Source of the DNA: UBA4416 sp048498515
GTDB taxonomy: Bacteria > Bacteroidota > Bacteroidia > B-17B0 > Aurantibacillaceae
Length of the DNA stretch: 64,000 nucleotides
Direction of reading: 5' to 3'
Assembly: GCA_048498515.1 (NCBI GenBank)
Contig: JBEHXV010000013.1
Span: forward strand, 1 to 64,000
Below, in pieces: positions 35,966 through 44,382 of this stretch. Each line of letters opens with the position of its first letter. The stretch's first letter is position 1. The notes under the pieces are model-generated. The model had not been told where the DNA came from. It was given only the letters and a program-made list of their open reading frames with translations, and did not search any database. The position numbers and the translations under genes were made by a program.

Positions 35966-37213
35966 TTATAATCCGCTAAGCGCGTCTTCTATCATCTCCT
36001 TAACTTTAAATACCAGTTCCGACGTCCTGTATTTATCCATATCGCTTGTGCCTTGCGATAAATTTGGAACATGTATGTGTCCTGTTTTTACAGTTGAGGC
36101 GTGTTTTGTTCGTAATAATGCTACCCGGTAAAAAATTTCATTCGATAAATAATTTTGACCCGATCCTTCGAGTGATGGCTCTGACGGATAGTCTACTATC
36201 GGTGAATTGCCAGAATCAGTATTTGGATCAGTGTGCACAGAGGGAAGTCGCTCGTGGTATTTAACCTCATCAATACCAAAACGTGGCCCGGTTACTTTAC
36301 CTGTAATCCATTTTTGGTTATAGATTGTTTTACTGTTAGAGTATGTGCCCGGTACCATTTTATTAGTTGGTAGTTCCGTTTCTATGAACTCAGGTAATGA
36401 AACAGTTGAAGCCGCAATTACAGCTGTTCCAAATGAGGGTACATAAAATGTTGCGGATCCTCCTTGTATATTCAGATTATCCGTTTTTCGATAATCTCTG
36501 AATTTAGCGGCAAATCGCTCAACATCGTACCTGTTAGGGCTTCCCTGGCTAAGCGTGATAATCATATCAACTTTATCCGTGCCTAGGAAATATTTATTAA
36601 AGAAAGTGTCAACCAGGCCCCTGTCAAAATCGCCGTACCTTACCGGCATTATGGCTACCTGAACTTTACCGGTTTTACCCGCTTTTACTAATGTTTGATT
36701 GTGTAAAAGCAATGCTGATGCACCGGATGGATTACTTTGTTTCATGTTATTGTTGAGCTGAAAGGGATCATAACCGGTAATGAGTATTTTTTTGGTTCCG
36801 GCCGGTAATCCCGAAAAATTAACATCATTAAACCCTCTCGATTTGCTTTCAAATGCACTTAATATGCTGTTGTCATTAAGCGCGTTTGTAGTGTTCATTA
36901 AATCTTTCAATAAATAGTTCATCCTGTTCCTTGCCCAATACAGGGGCCGGTCGTCCTGAACACTTTGATTTTTGGTAACCGCATGATTAAAAATAGCTAA
37001 ACCTGCGGTTTGGGCTCTTGTTTTAAGAGCCGCTTTGGTGGTTATTGCTTTAATATCTGTTTCAAACTGGTTAACCAGGGTATTTAAGGCGCTGTCGCTG
37101 GCTAAAATACTTTTGGCTTCCGCTTTTAACGAGTTGTTCTCTTCAACGGTAAAAACCTGTTTAATAACCAGTGTAATGTTGGTTGCTGCCTGTAAACTGC
37201 TAAATATTGCCAT
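35966..37213 (-). CDS. Pyroglutamyl-peptidase I-like protein with Cys-to-Ser active site
   Basis: The C-terminal 275 residues follow peptidase family C15. The opening KKILITGYDPFQ...NPSG corresponds to 'VLLTGFDPFGG...NPS'. 'SQGSPNRYDVERFA' carries the catalytic Glu (E232). 'NYLSNEIFYRV' takes the place of 'TFVCNHLFYGL', putting Ser357 where the nucleophilic Cys belongs. 'GHIHVPNL' keeps the His (H381). About 140 helical residues precede the domain and there is no signal peptide. It either uses Ser, or is a non-catalytic binder of N-termini. It overlaps the end of the subtilase gene by 14 bases, implying coupled expression. Confidence 0.78.
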   Translation of the reverse strand: MAIFSSLQAATNITLVIKQVFTVEENNSLKAEAKSILASDSALNTLVNQFETDIKAITTKAALKTRAQTAGLAIFNHAVTKNQSVQDDRPLYWARNRMNYLLKDLMNTTNALNDNSILSAFESKSRGFNDVNFSGLPAGTKKILITGYDPFQLNNNMKQSNPSGASALLLHNQTLVKAGKTGKVQVAIMPVRYGDFDRGLVDTFFNKYFLGTDKVDMIITLSQGSPNRYDVERFAAKFRDYRKTDNLNIQGGSATFYVPSFGTAVIAASTVSLPEFIETELPTNKMVPGTYSNSKTIYNQKWITGKVTGPRFGIDEVKYHERLPSVHTDPNTDSGNSPIVDYPSEPSLEGSGQNYLSNEIFYRVALLRTKHASTVKTGHIHVPNLSQGTSDMDKYRTSELVFKVKEMIEDALSGL

Positions 37214-40200
37214 TGCTGTATATTGTTATGGTTGGTGTAACTGCTACTTCTACTATTTGGTAATCGGATGAAAATAATTTATAACCTCTCAATACCAGGT
37301 CAAATTGTGTGTAAGCCAATCCATTGTCGTCAGTGCCGTTTATTTTATTGGCGATGGCCAGGTAAACTTTAAATTTTTGGTCAAACGTGCCCGGGTCGGC
37401 TGCTATTAAAACAATATCGTCAAATTGTGCTTTGGTAATAACCAGCGAGAAAAAATCATCCGGGTCAACTTTGTCAAAGCTTCCATATCCTGGCGTTGCA
37501 TCCAGTAACGACACATAAGGTACGGCATTGCCGAGTATGGTTAACTCGTTTTTGGCAGCTGTAACACCTTTGTTTTGGTTCACTAGCTGGGCCAGGTAAT
37601 CCGAATCCGTATCATTTGATTCGCCGCTTATGGCAAACCTGCTCGACGCCAGGTCTTTGTTTCTGATCCTTACATCGGTTGCAAAAGCAAACAAAGTTAC
37701 ATTGTTATTCGCGTCTTCAGCAAGGCCTATTTTAGCAATGCAGTCAAAATTAACATCACTGTTTGTGGCATCAATGTAGGCTTCCTCATCAAACACCACC
37801 GAGTTTAAATTGTTGGTTGAGTTATACGGAATCTGCATGTTCACCGGAACAAATAAATTATCAAGATAATTTTGCGCTCTTAATACCAATCCCGACGATG
37901 ATGCCGGTGTACTTGTAAAGGTAGGGTCGAACCGTTTTAAGTATTTTATCCTGATGTACGAGGTCACTACTTCGGTGGCACTTGTTGAGCCATTTGGTAC
38001 CTGCAGTTTAATACTTTCTTTAGTATAATTTGAGATCAGGGTACCATTCTCTACCTGTGCGGTAAGTTCTACAAATCTTTCCCGGCCCTTTAATATGGTT
38101 CCCCGGCTAATATTGCTATATCCCTGTGAGATGTAAGCCAGAGGAAATGCATTTTCGATAATACCACCACTTGTTACATTCGCTACAGGTAAAGCAATTT
38201 CAATTTTTTTGGCAAAAGAAGTATCGCTCGAAGAAAATTTAGAATTCTCAATGATAAGTAATGGCCAGCCATAATCGTTATCATAATAGTTGACGGTGTT
38301 TACAGGGCTGGCGCCATCAAAGCCAATGCGAATAGTATTCGTATAGTTTGAGTAGAAGTTGAATGAGTACGAATGTTCATTCCGTATGTCAATGTAAGTA
38401 CGATTGCATTTGAGGAATTTAAGTTTAATGAGATCGGTATAAATCTCGTTCGTATTTTTTTGTGTAAAACTATTGGTGGTCGTATTTGACGTAGGGCTGG
38501 TAATAATAAATGCCCTGTTGGAATACATGGAACCAAAGAAAGCTGCGGCATCCATATAGTTCAAGACCTCTTCACGTGCCAGCTTAGCCTCAAATTTAAC
38601 AATGTCGGTTTCTGTGCCGGTGATCTTGTCCAGCTCGATCACATTTTCCAGCACCCTTACTTTATCTAAGGTTGGCTTGTAACCAACGCTTTCAAAAACA
38701 ATTTCAACTCCAAAACTGGTTTTGTCAAAATCGCCAATGTCCCAGCCTCCTCTTATGATTGGGTACTGAAAATTAGGATCTGCTTTCAGGAACAAGTTTT
38801 CAATGGCCTTGTCGTTGCCATATTTGGTAGCATCTAAAGCTGCGGTAAGGTCAAGGCCCAGCGCCGATTTTGTTGGTACGGCCGGCAAAGGGGTAGGGAT
38901 GGCCGCCGGCGGTGCACCTGCTGCGGTCATATCTGCAATTTTATGATCTATACTCGTTTTTAAACTTGTGTGGGAATCCCAGATCGTTTTGGTAAGGCTG
39001 TTTGAGGTTAAAGCCGCCATGTCGTTTCCACTGAATAGCGAAGCGCGTTTTATGCCTTTGTAAATGATGTATTTTATGGGAGCAAAATTTACAGCAGGTT
39101 GCTGAAATGGCTTAACAATTAAATTGACCAGGGTACTGCTTATTTCCTGCGCGCACACCAGTCCATCACAAACGGCATACGCCTTGGGGTCGGTGGTAGC
39201 TGTTGACGTATGCAGATTGGTGATCCGGAACAAATCTTTTGTAGGTTTGGCAACATCGGTAAAGGGGCCAAATGCCTGCAGGGCGCTTTGCATTTGTAAG
39301 TTAGTGTCTACATTGGTATAAAAATGCATTTTGCTGCCGCCTTTTGAGGTGTCTTCTATTTCTGAAACATCTGTAACTGCCACTTTCAGCCTGTGAGTAG
39401 CGGCAAAATTTATTGGCGGACTTGCACCAGGGTCTATAGCTTTTACACTTATTTCAATATATTTTTGCTCGGGTGTAACTTTATAGGAACCTACAAAATT
39501 TGCTATCGTGCCGGAGGCTGTAGATGGTGTTGTATTAAATGAGACCCAGTTTGGAGTAGCTCCATCAAATTTCCAAACACCTCCGCTATTTTTGAAGGTA
39601 GCCGTTTCATCTGTTTCTTTTCGGTTTTTTCGTTTAAATGTGATTTCAATAATGTTGAAATTGAAGGTGGCAGAATCTTTCACCTGAATGGCAAAAGGGA
39701 AATTTTGGGCGGCAGAATAGGCACTGAGACTTATTGTTTTTGGTAATTGAACTCCACCAATTGAATCTTTAAATAAAATGTTGTAAATGATCTGAACCTT
39801 TTTGTAGCTTATGTTGTTATTGTTGTTTACGGTAGTTCCTGTTAAAATACCATCAAATGGGGAGATCATTGCCATCAGATAGGTGTCGAAATTCGGGTCA
39901 CTTGAGGGTACGTATTTTTTGGGCCACTTAAAGGTATATTGTCCAGTTAATCCGGGATTTATACTTCCTTCCCCTATCTTTTTTACATCTTCATTAAATA
40001 AATATAGTCCAGGAGATGTCGAATCTTCCACCTCTTTTAAGTTTTCATATGTATTCCAGTCATCAGGAAAATTAAATGTCGTTGGGCCAGACGGAACAAC
40101 TTTTAAAAATAGTCTCACTTCTGCATCCAAACATGCTTTAGTGCCAATATTCTTTATTTGTACGTGAACATAGCGGTCACTATTCGCTAAAGGATCCTCA

Positions 40201-42260
40201 TGGTCAATACGATCTCCGGTACTACCAGGAAAACTATTTGTGTAGCTTACTGCGATATCAGGGCTGTTTATAGTTCCTGTGAAAAGCGTTTTCCCGTCAT
40301 CACCTACATCATCCCTTATGTAGAGGTCATAATAAGGCGTGTTAGTCTGCAGCGCCAGTAACATTTCATTGGCCTCTTTTATTGCCTGGTAAGCATCTAC
40401 ACGTCCAAAGCCATACTGGTCGCAACGATAAGGGATTCGGCCGCCTATAACCGGAATAGTTGCAGGCATTGTAGGAATGGGAATCGAATTTTGAAGTTTA
40501 TTGACCGTAAGAATGTTATTAGTTAAATCTACTTTTCTCACAAAAACAATCTCCGTACCTTCAATTTCAACTAAGGTACCTGCAGGATGCGCTGCTGTAT
40601 CTGTTATTGCGGAATCCAGGGTTATTATGTTTCCTGAAATACTGACTATTTTTAAACCGCTTTGTTTCCCTACCACTTTTAAACAGGCTTGCTCATTATA
40701 TTCAACAGTTCTGTTGGCCGATAATGTAAGTCGGGTGCTATCGCTACTGATGGCTTGTATGGTAATTCCTGATTGGGTTACAGCGGGAAAACCTGTACTG
40801 TCATCCCAATTAGAGCCCTCTAATATTACTTTCTGGCCAACTATAAAGCCGCTTTTGCTTTTTACATTTACTTGGTTAGGAGGTATTACGACATTTAATT
40901 CAGAATCACCTTCAGGATCAATGGCAGTTTGAAAGATAGTTGTAGAAAAATCTGTTCCTAATGTGATATAATGATTTTGTTTAAATAAGCTTGGATCTTG
41001 TACCTGGATTTGAGTTGAACTGGTTATAGCAGCTGTTGTTTTGGTTCTCGCTCCAATCATAATTACCTGTCCGACCTGAAATCCGGAAGCACTTTGTACA
41101 GTGATATCAACATCTCTGATGGTATTATCATTTGGATCTGTTATAGGATTGGATAAAATTGTATTACCTGATAAAGGAATTAAGTTCCTATTGGAATCTA
41201 CAATATCATTTCCTGTTTTATCTTTCCATTTATAACCCGTAATTTGATTGTCTATTTCAATTGGAAAAGCTGTTTTTTTAAGAATATATTTTATTTCCAC
41301 CCATGTAAGGTTAGGATTGGCCTGCAACATTAAGGCAACAACTCCCGATACCACAGGGGCAGCCCAGCTTGTTCCAAAAGTTCCTGTGGTAAAGCCATCG
41401 TCAGACGAAGAAATAGTGCCCGGAGAAATAGGCCGGCCATACCTCGACCTGCGAAATGGCTGGCTGCTTTCATTAAGAACTAAAAAATCCATTCCCGGTG
41501 CCAGCAATTCAAGTTCAGGGCCATATGCCGATCCGTTGTTTTGATCATTGAGCGACGAACGACCTACTTTTAAAATACGATTGGATTGGGCTATAGCATC
41601 GTCGTTAATGAGTTTCTTGTATGAATTTGAAACGGACCATATAATTATATTCCCTTTTCCTTTTCTCCCATATACAGTTGCCCAGGCAAGTGCTTCCGTT
41701 AAATCATCGCTTATCCCGGTATTACTCTCATCTCCAAAGCTCATATTTATCACATCAGCGGCATCGTTTACATTAGCTCCGGTAAATAAGGTTCTTGGAT
41801 CTGATGCATATTTCAAAGCATACGGCAATAAATCTCTTTTTGAATTTATTGGCATCATAATAGGAATGAGCTCTCCATTATAAGCAATTCCCTGAAGACC
41901 TGTGCCGTTTTTTTCAGCACCCACTATTCCTAATATGGCTGTACCGTGTGAAGGTTCTGTGCTAGGTGTAGTAGGTGATACTAATTTTGATTTGTCCCTG
42001 TCTGAATTCGGAGGATTTTTTGATTTAAGCAAAAGCGCGCCTCCTGAGGAAACTGTGCTTATACGGATATTGTTAGTGTAATCGGGATGAACACTAAAAT
42101 CAGGATCAATTAGCGCTATCTTTATACCGGTTCCACCATTGGCCAGTACCCAGGCAGCCTCGGCACCTATATCGGCAAATTTCTTTTTTAAATCATAGCC
42201 TAGTGTATTGGCTAAACCGTCGTTATTTAAATACCATTGCAGGTTATAAAATGGATCCAT
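37200..42260 (-). CDS. S8 subtilase catalytic protein lacking signal and propeptide
   Basis: Serine protease of 1,686 residues. It starts abruptly at MDPFYNLQWYLNND, which in related subtilases is the beginning of the mature domain. The triad is complete: D52 (IALIDPDF), H105 (SHGTA), S298 (GTSWAAP), with N212 as oxyanion-hole candidate. The S8 fold is interrupted at about 380-607 by an insert with two '(S)GF.VGQ.(V/I)' modules and resumes at 'YGFGRVDAYQAI' (about 616). About 640-800 looks like a CARDB-like beta-sandwich ('DLYIRDDVGDDGK'). The last 700 residues are unrecognised. There is no signal peptide and no T9SS tail. The preceding gene, 27 bases upstream, encodes the propeptide-like part. 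Confidence 0.85.
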   Translation of the reverse strand: MDPFYNLQWYLNNDGLANTLGYDLKKKFADIGAEAAWVLANGGTGIKIALIDPDFSVHPDYTNNIRISTVSSGGALLLKSKNPPNSDRDKSKLVSPTTPSTEPSHGTAILGIVGAEKNGTGLQGIAYNGELIPIMMPINSKRDLLPYALKYASDPRTLFTGANVNDAADVINMSFGDESNTGISDDLTEALAWATVYGRKGKGNIIIWSVSNSYKKLINDDAIAQSNRILKVGRSSLNDQNNGSAYGPELELLAPGMDFLVLNESSQPFRRSRYGRPISPGTISSSDDGFTTGTFGTSWAAPVVSGVVALMLQANPNLTWVEIKYILKKTAFPIEIDNQITGYKWKDKTGNDIVDSNRNLIPLSGNTILSNPITDPNDNTIRDVDITVQSASGFQVGQVIMIGARTKTTAAITSSTQIQVQDPSLFKQNHYITLGTDFSTTIFQTAIDPEGDSELNVVIPPNQVNVKSKSGFIVGQKVILEGSNWDDSTGFPAVTQSGITIQAISSDSTRLTLSANRTVEYNEQACLKVVGKQSGLKIVSISGNIITLDSAITDTAAHPAGTLVEIEGTEIVFVRKVDLTNNILTVNKLQNSIPIPTMPATIPVIGGRIPYRCDQYGFGRVDAYQAIKEANEMLLALQTNTPYYDLYIRDDVGDDGKTLFTGTINSPDIAVSYTNSFPGSTGDRIDHEDPLANSDRYVHVQIKNIGTKACLDAEVRLFLKVVPSGPTTFNFPDDWNTYENLKEVEDSTSPGLYLFNEDVKKIGEGSINPGLTGQYTFKWPKKYVPSSDPNFDTYLMAMISPFDGILTGTTVNNNNNISYKKVQIIYNILFKDSIGGVQLPKTISLSAYSAAQNFPFAIQVKDSATFNFNIIEITFKRKNRKETDETATFKNSGGVWKFDGATPNWVSFNTTPSTASGTIANFVGSYKVTPEQKYIEISVKAIDPGASPPINFAATHRLKVAVTDVSEIEDTSKGGSKMHFYTNVDTNLQMQSALQAFGPFTDVAKPTKDLFRITNLHTSTATTDPKAYAVCDGLVCAQEISSTLVNLIVKPFQQPAVNFAPIKYIIYKGIKRASLFSGNDMAALTSNSLTKTIWDSHTSLKTSIDHKIADMTAAGAPPAAIPTPLPAVPTKSALGLDLTAALDATKYGNDKAIENLFLKADPNFQYPIIRGGWDIGDFDKTSFGVEIVFESVGYKPTLDKVRVLENVIELDKITGTETDIVKFEAKLAREEVLNYMDAAAFFGSMYSNRAFIITSPTSNTTTNSFTQKNTNEIYTDLIKLKFLKCNRTYIDIRNEHSYSFNFYSNYTNTIRIGFDGASPVNTVNYYDNDYGWPLLIIENSKFSSSDTSFAKKIEIALPVANVTSGGIIENAFPLAYISQGYSNISRGTILKGRERFVELTAQVENGTLISNYTKESIKLQVPNGSTSATEVVTSYIRIKYLKRFDPTFTSTPASSSGLVLRAQNYLDNLFVPVNMQIPYNSTNNLNSVVFDEEAYIDATNSDVNFDCIAKIGLAEDANNNVTLFAFATDVRIRNKDLASSRFAISGESNDTDSDYLAQLVNQNKGVTAAKNELTILGNAVPYVSLLDATPGYGSFDKVDPDDFFSLVITKAQFDDIVLIAADPGTFDQKFKVYLAIANKINGTDDNGLAYTQFDLVLRGYKLFSSDYQIVEVAVTPTITIYSNGNI

Positions 42261-42287
42261 AAAGTTTATTATTTAATATTTAATTAT

Positions 42288-43304
42288 TTAAAAACGTGCA
42301 TGACCTTTAATTTTTGGAAACAAGTTTTTGGTAGAGGGGTGTGCGTGCGTAATGATTTTGAATTGCAATAATTGTTTTGCGATCGTATTTATTCCTTCTC
42401 CCACATCGCTTTTACTTTCCAGAATATAATAAGGCTCATTATTTGGCGTATATTTATTTACCAGTTTAAGTCCTTCCTGTTTAATAAGCCCCATAAATTC
42501 ATCTTCAGTACCGGGCTTTATTTTTACAAAAATTGTATTTGTAAACAACAAATATGAATTATTATTATGCGGAAAAATATTCTCCGGTATTATTTTTGGC
42601 CCGGCAACATAAATCAGCTCTTTGCAGTTACGGAGCTTTTCCAACTCTTCGCAGTTAAAGGCGGTAAACGTTTTTTTGTTTTTTTTCATTAATCTTATCC
42701 CTAATCCGCTTAATTTTCCTGATTCTAATAATTCGAGATCCGGTTCATAAAACTTCAGGCCTATTGTTTCGACTGTTTTTTTTAATTCATCAATATGAGT
42801 CAATGCATATTTTGTAATTCCGGCAATCACAAACAAGGAATCTGAGCTATAAGGAATTTTAACGGACATAGGATTCGTGCCAAATTCATTATTTAACGGA
42901 AACGAATTGTAATATGCCTGGCCCATTTTTACAAGATTAATTTTTTTTATTACTGTATCAATTTTTATATACGATAAGGGTGCATCAAAGGCATAGTATC
43001 GCTGACTTTCAATTTTAATAAGGTCTTCCGGATTTCTATTTGAAAAAAAAGATGCAGGCAAAAAATAATTGCCTGATACAGCATCGAGTAAAAAAGTTTC
43101 TTTTATACTATCGTTGTTTTTATTTATGATAGTAATGGTTGGGTTTTGTATGGTTTGGTTTTGAGTATTTTTAATTTGAAAACGTATGTTTGAAACTTGT
43201 GCATTGATATGCGGCTGCAGGAATAGGAATGCCATGAGCAGTTTAACAGGCAGCTGTTTTTTTTGAAAGCGATTTGGATGATTATTTTGCTTTTTCAAAT
43301 TCAT
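42288..43304 (-). CDS. Secreted stand-alone subtilase propeptide-like protein
   Basis: Protein of 338 residues and first gene of the cluster. A basic N-region and hydrophobic core (VKLLMAFLFLQPHINAQ) form a signal peptide ending near 36. Residues about 252-338 look like the I9-like N-terminal domain that precedes S8 catalytic domains: 'TNTIFVKIKPGTEDEFMGLI', then 'GLKLVNKY', then 'IITHAHPS'. Residues about 150-240 may be a second, weaker copy. The protein stops exactly where a fused subtilase would continue into its catalytic domain, and that domain is the next gene. It may act in trans as chaperone or inhibitor. There are in-frame stops and an AT-only spacer between the two genes. Confidence 0.72.
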   Translation of the reverse strand: MNLKKQNNHPNRFQKKQLPVKLLMAFLFLQPHINAQVSNIRFQIKNTQNQTIQNPTITIINKNNDSIKETFLLDAVSGNYFLPASFFSNRNPEDLIKIESQRYYAFDAPLSYIKIDTVIKKINLVKMGQAYYNSFPLNNEFGTNPMSVKIPYSSDSLFVIAGITKYALTHIDELKKTVETIGLKFYEPDLELLESGKLSGLGIRLMKKNKKTFTAFNCEELEKLRNCKELIYVAGPKIIPENIFPHNNNSYLLFTNTIFVKIKPGTEDEFMGLIKQEGLKLVNKYTPNNEPYYILESKSDVGEGINTIAKQLLQFKIITHAHPSTKNLFPKIKGHARF

Positions 43305-43474
43305 TGATTCGGGAACAGTTCTTGAAAAATAGGTTTACTTTTCTGTAATAGATCATAAGGGAAACCAGAAAAGCGTATATCAAACCTCACGAATATAAAA
43401 CGCAATGTCAAGGGGTAAAAATACCCCATTTTCAAATTTTCACCGCTTTTAACATTTTATTAATCAATAAAATC

Positions 43475-43486
43475 TTACATATGTAA
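43475..43486. promoter_or_regulatory. TTACATATGTAA, second copy of the palindromic site
   Basis: Identical to the core of the 20-base palindrome before the DUF1648 gene. The flanks AATC and TGTT are only partly symmetric here. It lies eight bases before the small frame at 43494 and about 190 bases upstream of the start of the giant cluster. Confidence 0.4.
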
Positions 43487-43493
43487 TGTTTTT

Positions 43494-43619
43494 ATGAAAT
43501 TTGATTTTGCTTGTTTCGCTCACCTGGCAAACAAAGTAAATGAGTTTTGCTGCTTCGGTTTCCTGTTTTTCCTGTTTATCATTGAAATAAATGGATACAG
43601 ATATTTAAATCCCTGGTAG
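43494..43619 (+). CDS. Possible 41-residue peptide
   Basis: ATG-to-TAG frame for 41 residues starting MKFDFACFAHLANKVNEFCC and containing a hydrophobic stretch (FGFLFFLFII). It begins eight bases after a TTACATATGTAA site, the same arrangement as at the DUF1648 gene. No similarity is recognised and a chance frame is quite possible. Confidence 0.2.
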   Translation: MKFDFACFAHLANKVNEFCCFGFLFFLFIIEINGYRYLNPW

Positions 43620-43658
43620 CACTGTCTGTACATTTATATTTCATATATTTAACATACG

Positions 43659-43666
43659 TATTTTTG
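43659..43666 (+). promoter_or_regulatory. -7 box (TATTTTTG) upstream of the response regulator
   Basis: Exact TAnnTTTG match 65 bases before the ATG at 43732. No convincing -33 element. Confidence 0.3.
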
Positions 43667-43731
43667 ATTTGTGTCTTTTGAACCGGAAATGAATTATAAA
43701 TACATTACCCCAATCCCCTGGTTCCTGTTTT

Positions 43732-44379
43732 ATGAGCTCATGTATCAAACTCGCAGTGGTTGATGATCACCTGCTATTCAGAAAAGGGTTGATTGCCCAG
43801 CTAAGGGATTTTCCTCAGTTTGAAGTTTTAATTGAAGCTTCCAATGGCCGTGAATTATTGGATGCGATTAGTCACACACCAATTGATGTGGTGCTTCTTG
43901 ATTTGCAAATGCCTGTAATGAATGGGGCAGAAGTAGCGGAACATTTGCAGCATAAATGTCCGGGTACAAAAATAATTATTGTATCCATGCATGACAGCGA
44001 AAGCTATATCCATCAATTAATTGGTAAAGGTATGAGTGGGTTTGTATTAAAAGACCAGGGCATTGAAGCAGTAGCCGATGCTATTCATGGTGTGATGGAA
44101 AATAACTACTATTTTAACGAACGTGTTTCACAGGCCATGGTAAGAGGACTTATTGACGCGAAAATGATCTCTCCTGTATTCAATAGTGTACAGTTAACAG
44201 AACGTGAAATTGAAATTATAAGGTTGATAAGCTGTGAACTAACTAACAGGGAAATTGCTAAAAAATTATCGCTGAGTGTGAGAACGATTGATGGCCATAA
44301 AGAACGCATCCTTTCAAAAACGAAAGCCAAAAATGTGATAGGGGTTATTATGTATGCCCATAAACATAAGTTGTTATAA
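43732..44379 (+). CDS. NarL/FixJ-type response regulator
   Basis: Two-domain transcription factor of 215 residues. The receiver domain shows the acidic pair D11/D12, phosphoacceptor D57 (VVLLDLQMP), S85 (IIIVSMHD) and K107 (GFVLKDQG). A C-terminal LuxR-type helix-turn-helix follows at about 150-210 ('LTEREIEIIRLISCELTNRE', then 'LSLSVRTIDGHKERI'). No histidine kinase is adjacent, so it is an orphan within this window. It is transcribed away from the six-gene giant cluster across 427 bases and is a candidate regulator of it (inference from position only). Confidence 0.92.
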   Translation: MSSCIKLAVVDDHLLFRKGLIAQLRDFPQFEVLIEASNGRELLDAISHTPIDVVLLDLQMPVMNGAEVAEHLQHKCPGTKIIIVSMHDSESYIHQLIGKGMSGFVLKDQGIEAVADAIHGVMENNYYFNERVSQAMVRGLIDAKMISPVFNSVQLTEREIEIIRLISCELTNREIAKKLSLSVRTIDGHKERILSKTKAKNVIGVIMYAHKHKLL

Positions 44380-44382
44380 AGC

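Larger units (their letters stand above)
43305..43731. other. 427-base divergent intergenic region
   Basis: Separates the giant cluster (minus) from the response regulator (plus). It holds the hairpin GGGGTA-AAAA-TACCCC (43412-43427), a second copy of the TTACATATGTAA core (43475-43486), a possible 41-codon frame (43494-43619) and a TATTTTTG box (43659-43666). I see no RNA gene in it. Confidence 0.6.

Noticed and set aside
22815..43304. Contractile injection system or prophage
   Set aside because: No sheath, tube, baseplate, spike, AAA ATPase or terminase gene is visible, so large proteins alone do not support it.
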